Shown here: in pieces, positions 1-7,784 of the stretch | Layout: the number at the start of each line of letters is the position of its first letter | Position numbering within the stretch: position 1 is the first letter of the stretch | Assembly (NCBI GenBank): GCA_038243635.1 | Contig: JBBSQW010000012.1 | Span: 40,411 to 104,410 of the forward strand | Direction of reading: 5' to 3' | Source: Pseudopedobacter sp038243635 | Lineage (GTDB): Bacteria > Bacteroidota > Bacteroidia > Sphingobacteriales > Sphingobacteriaceae | DNA: 64,000 nucleotides | Made by a program: the position numbers and the translations under genes | Notes under the pieces: model-generated | The model's input: only the letters and a program-made list of their open reading frames with translations | Told to the model about the DNA's origin: nothing | Database searches by the model: none

Positions 1-213
1 TTATATATACAAAAATGGTATAACTAAGAGAGTAAAAACTCGATTGCTAGCGCTAACTTTACTTTCCTAAATTACAGTTTGTGAAGTATCTACTCTCTTG
101 AGCTTTATTATCCGGCTAACTAACTCAAGCGATTTTGGATAACCACAATTCACTATCTATGGGTTTATTCAAACAGCCGTTTAAGCTTACCGCCAGAAAC
201 GACTGTTTAGATA

Positions 214-669
214 TTAAATAGACGAAGTTAAAAACAACGCCGATGATGCCGCAAGTTTTTTAGCTACGGAAAGTTCACGTTCGCTATTATCATATTGCTT
301 ATAAAGAGATACTTCTCTCTTTGTGCCATTATTAAAAGATAATACAAGCATCACATTTTTTACTTCTTTGCCATTATAACTGATATCTTCTTTAACATCT
401 GTCACTTTTTCGAGATCAATTATTTCGTATACAAGATCAATTAGGTTGAGAAGTATCATTTTCCGGTTGTCCGAATAAGCTATCAACAAGTTTCCTATCG
501 TGTCTTTGCGGATTAATTTGCAGTTATTATCAGCCGTAATTTTTTCAAGTTTATTCTGAATTAACACTTGTTTCTTTTTCTTGTTACTTTTTCTGACGAT
601 CAAAACAGGAATCCATATCAATGCGGCAAGAACAACCATAACAAGGGCGTTCTCTAAAATATTTGTCAT
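214..669 (-). CDS. Hypothetical single-pass membrane protein
   Basis: The 151-residue product has one N-terminal hydrophobic helix (about residues 8-25), then a strongly basic stretch (RKSNKKKKQ), so the rest of the chain should be cytoplasmic by the positive-inside rule. The soluble part alternates beta-like stretches (NLLIAYSDNRKMILLNL, NVMLVLSFNNGTKREVSLY), which suggests a small PH-like or beta-sandwich fold, but I recognise no family. It stands alone, and the next gene is also on the minus strand about 135 bp upstream. No catalytic motif is visible and no function is proposed. Confidence 0.6.
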   Translation of the reverse strand: MTNILENALVMVVLAALIWIPVLIVRKSNKKKKQVLIQNKLEKITADNNCKLIRKDTIGNLLIAYSDNRKMILLNLIDLVYEIIDLEKVTDVKEDISYNGKEVKNVMLVLSFNNGTKREVSLYKQYDNSERELSVAKKLAASSALFLTSSI

Positions 670-804
670 TTCTTTTAGCGTTTAATGATTTTTGATTGTC
701 GCCTTTAGCGACAGATAATAAAAGATTGGAAATTTTTAACGTAAATTCCCTGGTAGAGTTGCCTCGATCTTCGATAGTAAGAAGGAAGATAGGCGGTTTT
801 GTAG

Positions 805-1149
805 CTAATAGAAGGAATGAAAAGGAAACAAGATAAGCCAGAGCCAGCGCTGTCTCAACATTTTAAGTTTTTTCTGACAAAAATTATCCGAAATGAAACC
901 TGAAAAGCTGGTGAAGGCAATGAAAGCAAACAGCGCAGGTGAAGAAATAGGTAAAGTTTGCGAATTTACCGGTGAAGATATTCTTGAATTCTCCAAAAAT
1001 GCAGCACTCGCACCTGAAGGTTCAACTTTCTTAAATTCCTGTTTTTGATTGCTCTTTAATAACGCTTGGTTATGGAACGCAAATGAAGCCTTCGTATTAA
1101 AGACAACCCCAAAAATTAAGATGGTGAAAATTTTTAGTAGCAGCTTCAT
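805..1149 (-). CDS. Hypothetical secreted or membrane protein
   Basis: I place the start at the second Met (MKLLLKIFTILIFG), because it gives a normal signal-peptide N-terminus of about 22 residues ending near KASFA; an earlier start adds only six residues. The mature part of about 90 residues is Ser/Pro-rich, followed by a hydrophobic stretch (ALFAFIAFTSFSGF) and a basic, Trp-containing tail. There is no recognisable domain. It could be a decayed or lineage-specific protein, and its coding status is moderately uncertain. Confidence 0.4.
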   Translation of the reverse strand: MKLLLKIFTILIFGVVFNTKASFAFHNQALLKSNQKQEFKKVEPSGASAAFLENSRISSPVNSQTLPISSPALFAFIAFTSFSGFISDNFCQKKLKMLRQRWLWLILFPFHSFY

Positions 1150-1510
1150 TTCTGCAATGATACGCAAATCATTGCAACAAAAACATCATACAAAAATCAG
1201 CGCATCATTGCTTTGGACTAATTGAATTTATTATTTGTTAAACTACTTATTTTAAAACCTTTAGTTCCAACCTTAATTATTTATTTTTCAGAAACGAAAA
1301 ACGATTTTATACTCAAGTATTAAAGATTCGCTCAAGTTCCATTACCTCAATATTTGTCGCTAAATTCTAAAAATCACACAGTCCTAAAGAGTCATCTCTA
1401 AGCAAAGCCGTCAATCAGCAATAATTTTTTCTGCAAAAAATTCGCCTTCTGCAAACAAACTCTTTATTTTGTATCAAACACTACAATTCAATATACTTTA
1501 TACGCTAAAG
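1150..1510. other. AT-rich intergenic region
   Basis: This divergent spacer lies between a minus-strand hypothetical gene and the plus-strand ion channel gene. It is AT-rich and I see no RNA gene, clear terminator or repeat in it. Regulatory signals for both flanking genes probably lie here, but no convincing TAnnTTTG box was located. Confidence 0.5.
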
Positions 1511-2374
1511 ATGCTTTCGAACGGCGCTTCGAATAAATCTAATATAACACAGCTTATGCTACAACAAAGATTTAAAGAAAGACTAAACAGCATTATATTC
1601 GGAACCGATACCAAACAAGGCAGACGTTTCGATATCATTTTACTTTGGGTAATCTTGGTAAGCGTGTTGGTAGTTATTGCAGAGAGCATGCCCGAACTCG
1701 GTCTTAACTATCCAAAGACGTTTTATTACATCGAATGGTTTTTCACTATTGCGTTTTCCATAGAATACCTGATTCGACTCTATATTGCAGAGAAAACCAC
1801 AAAATATGTGTTTAGCTTTTGGGGAGTTATTGATTTTCTTTCCGTAATACCTACCTATTTCAGCATCTTTTTTGCGGCGTACCACTACCTTTTGGTGATC
1901 AGAATATTGCGGTTATTGCGAATTTTTAGAATATTAAAGCTGGTTAGGTTTACCCGGGAAGGTCAAGTGCTTTTAGCCGCATTAAAATTGAGTGCTTATA
2001 AAATTGCCGTATTTATTACGTTCATTTTTACGTTCATTGTACTTTTAGCCACATTGATGTACGTGATTGAACATGGAAATCCTGGTTTCTCCAGTATTCC
2101 AACTAGTATTTATTGGGGAATCGTAACCGTTACAACGGTGGGTTTTGGAGATATTGTACCCATGACTTATCTAGGCAAAGCGATTGCTTCTTTTATGATG
2201 TTATCTGGCTATGCCATAATTGCAGTACCAACTGGCATCGTAACCGCCGAATTAACTAAGAAGGTTAGAGAAAAACATCAATCAAAATGCCCCAAATGTG
2301 ATCGAGCAGTAAAAAATGTAGATAACTTTTGTGCTAACTGTGGACAGACTTTAAGCTTAGAAACTGAGTATTAA
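1511..2374 (+). CDS. Voltage-gated-type potassium channel with C-terminal zinc ribbon
   Basis: This is a six-helix Kv-type ion channel subunit of the inner membrane. The selectivity filter TVGFGD lies near residues 209-214, preceded by the pore helix YWGIVTVT. An S4-like helix with regularly spaced arginines (RILRLLRIFRILKLVRF) is seen at about residues 131-147. After S6 the protein ends in a short treble-clef zinc ribbon with two CxxC pairs (CPKC and CANC, about residues 260-277). I chose ATG 1511; an upstream TTG at 1469 would add 14 residues, and a later Met (1556) is also possible. The family is secure. K+ selectivity follows from the filter, while the role of the zinc ribbon is unknown. 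The gene appears monocistronic. Confidence 0.9.
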   Translation: MLSNGASNKSNITQLMLQQRFKERLNSIIFGTDTKQGRRFDIILLWVILVSVLVVIAESMPELGLNYPKTFYYIEWFFTIAFSIEYLIRLYIAEKTTKYVFSFWGVIDFLSVIPTYFSIFFAAYHYLLVIRILRLLRIFRILKLVRFTREGQVLLAALKLSAYKIAVFITFIFTFIVLLATLMYVIEHGNPGFSSIPTSIYWGIVTVTTVGFGDIVPMTYLGKAIASFMMLSGYAIIAVPTGIVTAELTKKVREKHQSKCPKCDRAVKNVDNFCANCGQTLSLETEY

Positions 2375-2559
2375 TTTAAGAAAATGTAAAACTATAAGAC
2401 AAAAATGATTGAAACAAACGCAATTTATACTAACGGCTAACAAATGCCTAATATCAAAAAAATGCACCTTTCCCTTTAATATACTCCACTTATAATTAAC
2501 AACATATAATCTAAATCAAATTTTTAAAAGGTTTTCAATAAATAACATCAGCACAAACA

Positions 2560-3384
2560 ATGATATATAAAGGACCATTAAATGAGTATTTAAAGCTGGA
2601 TCAAATTCACAGTGAAAAATGCTTAGAACAACCAGAGGTTTTAGAGAGTTCTTTAACATTTGTTTGGTTTAACGATACTACCAAACTGGTTATTGATAAT
2701 GAAACACATACATTCCACCAAAATGAGATTGTCTGTTTGACAGAGTTTCATCAAATTGCTGATTTTGATTTCTGTAATGCCAGGATGATTAGATTTAACA
2801 GGTCATTTTACTGCGTTATTGATCACGATACGGAAGTGGGCTGTGTTGGCATTTTATTTTTCGGCGCCTCACAACTGCCAGTCTTAAAAATCCCAGAAGA
2901 AGATTTAGATACTTTTCGAACCATTTGGAAGATGTTTGAAATTGAAATGCAATCCAATGATAATTTACAATTGGAAATGTTGCAAAGCATGTTAAAGCGC
3001 TTTATCATTTTAAGCACTAGAATTTATAAGAAACAACATGGCTACCTGCAAATAGATATTTTGGATGTTGATATTGTTAGAGCTTACAATTTTTTGGTCG
3101 AAAAACACTTTCGTACAGTGCACACCGTTGCAAGTTACGCTGGTATGCTCCATAAAACTCCTAAAACACTTTCATCCCTCTTCTTGAAACTAGCTGCTAA
3201 AACACCGTTACAATTTATTCAGGACCGTAAACTTTTGGAGGCTAAGCGACTTTTAAAGCATACAGATAAAAGTATTAAAGAAATTGCATTTGAAATTGGA
3301 TTTGAGGACATCCAAACCTTTGGCCGTTTCTTTAAAAACTACACTGGCGAATCCCCAACTTATTTTAAAGAATCAAAAATTTAG
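2560..3384 (+). CDS. AraC family transcriptional regulator
   Basis: The 274-residue protein has an N-terminal cupin-like sensor region (about 1-140) and a C-terminal AraC double helix-turn-helix (about 175-272). The signature second helix IKEIAFEIGFEDIQTFGRFFKNYTGESPTYF is intact. The gene lies about 100 bp upstream of an AhpD-like and a DoxX gene on the same strand, so it is a natural candidate activator of those two. The effector is unknown. Confidence 0.92.
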   Translation: MIYKGPLNEYLKLDQIHSEKCLEQPEVLESSLTFVWFNDTTKLVIDNETHTFHQNEIVCLTEFHQIADFDFCNARMIRFNRSFYCVIDHDTEVGCVGILFFGASQLPVLKIPEEDLDTFRTIWKMFEIEMQSNDNLQLEMLQSMLKRFIILSTRIYKKQHGYLQIDILDVDIVRAYNFLVEKHFRTVHTVASYAGMLHKTPKTLSSLFLKLAAKTPLQFIQDRKLLEAKRLLKHTDKSIKEIAFEIGFEDIQTFGRFFKNYTGESPTYFKESKI

Positions 3385-3487
3385 CTAGGAAAAATTACCT
3401 ACACAAACCGCTAAATTACCTAATACCTACGTAGGCATTCCCCGCATCTTTGTATTGTTAAAATTATTAATTAAACAATATAAAAAA

Positions 3488-4027
3488 ATGAAAAAGTTCA
3501 CAATCCCCACTAAAGAAGAAGTTTCTGCAGGTAACCAAGCTATCTTTGAAAACTTAGAAAAAGGCTTAGGCTTTGTACCCAACCTTTACGCTTACTATGC
3601 AAAAAGCGAAACTGCATTGGCAGATTACCTTGCACTTCAAAATCGTAAATCAACGCTTTCTGCTAAAGAAAGAGAAGTAGTTAATTTAGTAACCAGCCAA
3701 ATAAACGGTTGCCGTTATTGCCAGTCGGCACATGCTGTTTTAGGCAAAATGAATGGCTTTTCTGATGAACAAGTTCTTGAAATTAGAAAAGGAAGTGCGC
3801 CATTCGATAGTAAATTAGACGCACTTGTAAAATTTGCAGCATCCATTGTGGAAAACAGAGGGAATGCGACCCAAGTTGCCAAAGACGCTTTTTTTGATGC
3901 AGGCTACTCAGAAGTAAATATGATTGATGTAGTGATTGTAGTGGGCGATAAAATCATTAGCAATTACATTCATAACCTAACTGGATTCGAGATAGATTTT
4001 CCCTTAGCACCAGAAATTAATTATTAA
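3488..4027 (+). CDS. Carboxymuconolactone decarboxylase / AhpD-like protein
   Basis: This 179-residue all-helical AhpD-like protein carries the redox CxxC-x3-H motif (CRYCQSAHA; Cys75, Cys78, His82), typical of alkylhydroperoxidase-like members that reduce peroxides through a dithiol. The start is ATG 3488 (MKKFTIPTKEEV); a longer upstream reading is AT-rich leader. It sits between an AraC regulator and a DoxX gene (18 bp to the latter), suggesting a small redox-stress operon. The physiological substrate is not evident from sequence. Confidence 0.9.
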   Translation: MKKFTIPTKEEVSAGNQAIFENLEKGLGFVPNLYAYYAKSETALADYLALQNRKSTLSAKEREVVNLVTSQINGCRYCQSAHAVLGKMNGFSDEQVLEIRKGSAPFDSKLDALVKFAASIVENRGNATQVAKDAFFDAGYSEVNMIDVVIVVGDKIISNYIHNLTGFEIDFPLAPEINY

Positions 4028-4045
4028 CCGTTAACAAGAAGTATC

Positions 4046-4447
4046 ATGAAATTAGGAAACATTATTATAAGAATAGGATTTGGTTTGTTGTTTGTTTGGG
4101 GCGGTTTAGAAAAATTTATTGAGGGCTTCTTAGGCGGTGTTGGCTTAGATAATATGGCAGGATTTCTAAAATCAAGTGGATTAGGATTTTTGGGAGATTC
4201 GGGAACATACATTGTAGGTATCATCTTAGCAAGTTTAGAACTTGTGGCCGGCATTTTAGTATTGGCAAATCAAAAGCTATTTTACGCTTACGGATTTTTA
4301 GCCTTTATTATGTTTATGGCGCTGGTTTTAGTACATATACCTTCAGGCAATTGGATGAATATTATGATACACATTGCATTGTTTACCACACTTTTGGGCT
4401 TATCAATCCAAAATAAAGAATTAGAAAATAAAGTAGCTGTGGCTTAA
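4046..4447 (+). CDS. DoxX family membrane protein
   Basis: This 133-residue integral membrane protein has four predicted helices: RIGFGLLFVWGGLEKF near the N-terminus, then IVGIILASLELVAGILVL, FYAYGFLAFIMFMALVLVHI and MIHIALFTTLLGLSI. That is the usual DoxX architecture. It begins 18 bp after the AhpD-like gene, and a hairpin terminator follows about 25 bp downstream, so it closes the transcription unit. DoxX proteins are linked to respiratory or redox stress complexes; the exact role here is inferred from context. Confidence 0.88.
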   Translation: MKLGNIIIRIGFGLLFVWGGLEKFIEGFLGGVGLDNMAGFLKSSGLGFLGDSGTYIVGIILASLELVAGILVLANQKLFYAYGFLAFIMFMALVLVHIPSGNWMNIMIHIALFTTLLGLSIQNKELENKVAVA

Positions 4448-4471
4448 AATCATCACCTTAAATTAGTTATG

Positions 4472-4505
4472 AGGGTTTTCAATTGATTTTGGGAACCCTT
4501 TTTTT
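4472..4505 (+). terminator. Intrinsic terminator after doxX-like gene
   Basis: Inverted arms AGGGTT (4472-4477) and AACCCT (4494-4499) enclose a 16-nt loop and are followed by a run of T. The position just after the DoxX gene supports termination of the AhpD-DoxX transcript. Confidence 0.65.
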
Positions 4506-4750
4506 GTTGATGAGCAATGCGTCAACTGCGATGGTGAGTTTTAATACCTTTGAGATAGATTAATACGAGACGACTTTAAAATAATTAACGAACGCCGTTA
4601 ATCGGCTAGCTGGTGGAGAAACATCTCAAAAATAAGTTCTTAAACCGCATGCCACTTTGCTGGTGACATGCTTCCTATCGTCAATATGATGAGAAGGGAA
4701 CAGCGGTTAAACGATTAATCTTATCGAAGGAGAGCGCCGCGAACGTAAAT

Positions 4751-4858
4751 GCGCTAACGATTGAAACGACATCCTTTTTATTTGCTGCCCTGAGCGGAGT
4801 CGAAGGGTAGCAAATAAAAAGATAAAGTGAAAAGCGTGTTAAAGCGCCCAAATAACTC
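4751..4858. repeat. 108-bp palindromic dispersed element, copy 1
   Basis: The core has nearly perfect inverted arms (ATCCTTTTTATTTGCTG... / ...GCAAATAAAAAGAT) around a loop containing GAGCGGAGTCGA. Outer arms GCGCTAACG and CGTGTTAAAGCGC also pair. A second 108-bp copy with the same ends lies at 28298-28405. The gap 4448-4967 otherwise shows only two terminator hairpins. Confidence 0.8.
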
Positions 4859-4913
4859 TGAATTTCAGGAAACTTAAATCCCGGTCCACTTCTTTCCTGA
4901 AAAAATCAAACGC

Positions 4914-4948
4914 ACAAAAAAGCCCCAGATTAAAAATCCGAGGCTTTT
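4914..4948 (-). terminator. Intrinsic terminator of typA
   Basis: Read on the minus strand, arms AAGCCTCGGATT and AATCTGGGGCTT form a stem with a short A-rich loop and are followed by a T run. It lies about 20 bp past the typA stop codon. Confidence 0.8.
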
Positions 4949-4967
4949 AAAAATCTATTAGAAAAAC

Positions 4968-6779
4968 TTATTGACTAGTCAATGTTTTTCCTTTTGTTCT
5001 ACGTTCTTGATCTGTTAAGTAAATTTTACGTAAACGGATGCTTAACGGCGTAACTTCAATGTACTCATCAGCTTGGATGTATTCCATACATTCTTCTAAA
5101 GAGAATTTGATTGCTGGTGATATGCGTGTGTTATCATCTGTACCGGAAGCTCTCATGTTAGTCAATTGCTTTCCTTTAGTTACGTTAATTACCAAGTCGG
5201 TATCGCGTATGTGCTCACCCAAAATCTGACCTTCGTAAATATCAACTCCTGGATCAACAAAGAAACGACCTCTATCCTGCAACTTGTCAATTGCATAAGC
5301 AGTAGTCATACCTTTATCCATAGAAATTAGCACTCCAGCGCCACGTCCAGGGATTGGACCTTTCCAAGGCTCGTAAGCTTTGAAACGGTGTGCCATAATT
5401 GCCTCACCTGCTGTTGCAGTTAAAACGTTATTACGTAACCCAATAATACCACGAGCAGGAATATCAAACTCTAAATGCTGTAAATCGCCTTTAGGTTCCA
5501 TAATTAATAAATCACCTTTACGCTGAGTTACCAATTCAATTACCTTACCTGCAACTTCGCCCGGTACATCAACAATTAATGTTTCAATTGGCTCGCATTT
5601 AACACCGTCAATTACTTTAACGATAACCTGTGGCTGACCAACCTGCATTTCGTAACCTTCACGACGCATGGTTTCGATTAAAACCGACAAGTGAAGAATA
5701 CCACGACCGTAAACCAAGTAAGAATCTGGAGATTCTGTTTCTACCAAGCGTAACGCTAAGTTTTTCTCTAGCTCTTTGTATAAACGCTCACGTAAACGCT
5801 GCGAAGTAACAAATTTACCTTCTTTACCAAAGAAAGGAGAGTTGTTGATGGTAAACAACATGTTCATTGTTGGCTCATCAATAGAAATTACTTCTAATTG
5901 CTCTGGGTTGTTAAAATCAGCAATGGTATCACCAATATCAAAACCATCAATACCTACAACTGCACAAATATCACCACATGGAACTTCAGAAACTTTAACT
6001 TTTCCTAAACCTTCAAATGTGTATAATTCTTTAATTCTCGACTTTACAATTTTGCCATCACGCTTTACCAATGAAACTGGCATGTTTTCTTTGATGGTAC
6101 CGCGAGCAACTCTACCAACTGCAATACGACCAACGAAAGAAGAATAATCTAACGACGTAATTTGCATTTGTAAAGTACCTTCGTGGATTGGTGCTGGCGG
6201 AATGTTTTCCAAAATAGCATCCATCAAAGGAAAAATATTTTCAGTTTTCTCTTTCCAGTCTGTACTCATCCATCCTTGTTTTGATGAACCGTAAATTACA
6301 GGGAAATCTAACTGATCTTCTGTTGCATCTAAGTTGAAGAATAGTTCGAAAATTTGCTCGTAAACTTCTTCTGGGCGACAGTTCTCTTTATCTACTTTAT
6401 TTACAACAACAATTGGTTTTAAGCCTAAAGCCAAAGCTTTTTGTGTTACAAAGCGAGTTTGAGGCATTGCGCCTTCAAAAGCATCACATAACAAAACTAC
6501 ACCATCCGCCATTTTCAATACACGCTCAACCTCGCCACCAAAATCCGCGTGACCAGGTGTATCAATAATATTGATTTTTACGTCCTTATACTTAACAGAA
6601 ACGTTTTTTGAAACAATGGTTATACCACGCTCACGCTCTAAATCGTTGTTATCTAATATTAATTCTCCCGAACTTTCGTTATCTCTAAAAATTGAACAAG
6701 AGTGTAAAATTTTGTCAACTAAGGTAGTTTTACCGTGGTCAACGTGGGCGATAATCGCTATGTTTCTAATCTTTTGCAT
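4968..6779 (-). CDS. typA: Ribosome-associated GTPase TypA/BipA
   Basis: The 603-residue translational GTPase matches the usual TypA/BipA length. The G1 P-loop AHVDHGKTT (about residues 10-18), G3 DTPGHADFGGE and G4 NKVDKE are intact, followed by domain II, two alpha/beta EF-G-like domains and the BipA C-terminal domain (GRGAGVLISMDKGMTTAYAID region). It binds the ribosome in a GTP-dependent way and acts in assembly, stress and cold adaptation. It is monocistronic, with its own terminator and a -7-like box upstream. Confidence 0.97.
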   Translation of the reverse strand: MQKIRNIAIIAHVDHGKTTLVDKILHSCSIFRDNESSGELILDNNDLERERGITIVSKNVSVKYKDVKINIIDTPGHADFGGEVERVLKMADGVVLLCDAFEGAMPQTRFVTQKALALGLKPIVVVNKVDKENCRPEEVYEQIFELFFNLDATEDQLDFPVIYGSSKQGWMSTDWKEKTENIFPLMDAILENIPPAPIHEGTLQMQITSLDYSSFVGRIAVGRVARGTIKENMPVSLVKRDGKIVKSRIKELYTFEGLGKVKVSEVPCGDICAVVGIDGFDIGDTIADFNNPEQLEVISIDEPTMNMLFTINNSPFFGKEGKFVTSQRLRERLYKELEKNLALRLVETESPDSYLVYGRGILHLSVLIETMRREGYEMQVGQPQVIVKVIDGVKCEPIETLIVDVPGEVAGKVIELVTQRKGDLLIMEPKGDLQHLEFDIPARGIIGLRNNVLTATAGEAIMAHRFKAYEPWKGPIPGRGAGVLISMDKGMTTAYAIDKLQDRGRFFVDPGVDIYEGQILGEHIRDTDLVINVTKGKQLTNMRASGTDDNTRISPAIKFSLEECMEYIQADEYIEVTPLSIRLRKIYLTDQERRTKGKTLTSQ

Positions 6780-6807
6780 TCAAAAATTGCTATAAAAAAC
6801 TTTTTTG

Positions 6808-6815
6808 CAAACTTA
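6808..6815 (-). promoter_or_regulatory. Putative Bacteroidota -7 box for typA
   Basis: Reading the minus strand gives TAAGTTTG, a perfect TAnnTTTG match, 28 nt upstream of the typA start. A -33 TTG at the standard spacing was not found, so this is tentative. Confidence 0.45.
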
Positions 6816-6886
6816 CGTTTTTAATTACAAAAAAAAGCATGCTAATCATTTGAATTTAAAATGACTATGCATTATTTTTAAACTTT

Positions 6887-6894
6887 TATATTTG
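6887..6894 (+). promoter_or_regulatory. Putative -7 box for small Cys-rich membrane protein gene
   Basis: TATATTTG is a perfect TAnnTTTG match ending 7 nt before the ATG at 6902, implying a very short or absent 5' leader. No -33 element was found at the expected distance. Confidence 0.45.
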
Positions 6895-6901
6895 TAAGGT
6901 T

Positions 6902-7060
6902 ATGAATATCCAACTCATTATTGTTGCATTATTATTTCTGGGCGCCTTACTTTATATCGGAAGGATGATTTACCGAACCTTAAAATCTAAAAAGGGTTGT
7001 GCCAGCGGATGTGGAAAATGCAGTGTAGATTTTTCTAAAGTTGAAGCTAAGAAGGATTGA
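6902..7060 (+). CDS. FeoB-associated Cys-rich membrane protein
   Basis: This is a 52-residue protein. One transmembrane helix (about residues 4-22) is followed by a basic linker and a Cys cluster CASGCGKC (Cys33, Cys37, Cys40), ending in a charged tail. This is the standard layout of FeoB-associated Cys-rich membrane proteins, thought to accompany ferrous iron transport. No feoB is present in the window, so the link to iron uptake is by family only. Confidence 0.75.
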   Translation: MNIQLIIVALLFLGALLYIGRMIYRTLKSKKGCASGCGKCSVDFSKVEAKKD

Positions 7061-7201
7061 GCGCTTTATTATTCTAGCTAGCGTCTAATTATTTTTCCAC
7101 CTACTTTATAATTTGCACTCTACTATAAATGTGTTTATTAAAGTGCTCCTACAAAGAAATTAAAGGCCACCCATTTTTAAAGACAAACTGCAAAACTACT
7201 T

Positions 7202-7390
7202 ATGTTGTTAGAAATAGAAATCCCTAAAGCAAAAGGAAAGGAAGTAATTGGTGTGCTAAAGGCTTTAGGCGTAAAAATCAACACTCACGCAAAAGTTCCA
7301 AATCAACAAACCGTTGTTGCTATAGAAGATGCGAGAGAAGGTAAAACGAAAAAAATCGAAGACGTAAATGCTTTTATGGATAGTTTTTGA
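7202..7390 (+). CDS. RelB/DinJ-like antitoxin (small)
   Basis: The 62-residue protein begins MLLEIEIPKAKGKEVIGVLKALG and ends in an acidic helix, like small antitoxins that precede YafQ/RelE-family toxins in Bacteroidota. Its TGA stop overlaps the ATG of the downstream toxin gene (ATGA at 7390), the classic coupling of type II modules. As the toxin is broken by an in-frame TGA, the antitoxin may be an orphan. No DNA-binding motif can be named with certainty. Confidence 0.65.
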   Translation: MLLEIEIPKAKGKEVIGVLKALGVKINTHAKVPNQQTVVAIEDAREGKTKKIEDVNAFMDSF

Positions 7391-7677
7391 TGCTTTCATT
7401 AGCTTTTACCAATAAATTTGAGAAAGATTTAAAGCGAATTAAGAAACGCTCAAAACCGGATTTCGAACTGATACGTGATTTTCTAAATCAGAATTTAGCT
7501 ACTAACGGGGTCAAAGGTCTTTTAAAAAAACATTTAGCTCATAAACTTACCGGAAATTATAAAGACAATTGAGAGTGCCACATTAAGCCGGATTTGCTAA
7601 TTATATCGATTGAGATTTCTTTAGAAAACGAGATTACGTTGATTAAAGCTGGTGCTCAAGCTGACTTTTTTAAATAA
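7390..7677 (+). pseudogene. YafQ-family (RelE/ParE) toxin interrupted by in-frame TGA
   Basis: The frame starts at ATG 7390 and reads a YafQ-like N-terminus (AFTNKFEKDLKRIKKR ... HKLTGNYKDN) up to TGA at 7570-7572. Reading on in the same frame gives ECHIKPDLLIISIEI...GAQADFF and a stop at 7675-7677, which is the expected YafQ C-terminus. The family normally has Arg at the stop position (RECHI-type motif), so a CGA to TGA transition explains the break. The truncated product lacks the C-terminal catalytic part and should be inactive. A sequencing error cannot be excluded. Confidence 0.75.
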
Positions 7678-7742
7678 CCTTTCATTAAAACCACACAGAG
7701 ATTAAACCTATCACATCATTCCTTTAACATCTTATAATTTTA

Positions 7743-7750
7743 TAGATTTG
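7743..7750 (+). promoter_or_regulatory. Putative -7 box for OlsF-like gene
   Basis: TAGATTTG is a perfect TAnnTTTG match 34 nt before the ATG at 7785. The -33 region is AT-rich without a clear TTG. Confidence 0.45.
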
Positions 7751-7784
7751 CTCGTTAGTATTTAGTCGAATAACACCTAAAATC

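Noticed and set aside
1..213. Possible RNA gene or partial gene at the left edge
   Set aside because: No cloverleaf, open frame or promoter-like element could be supported in these bases.
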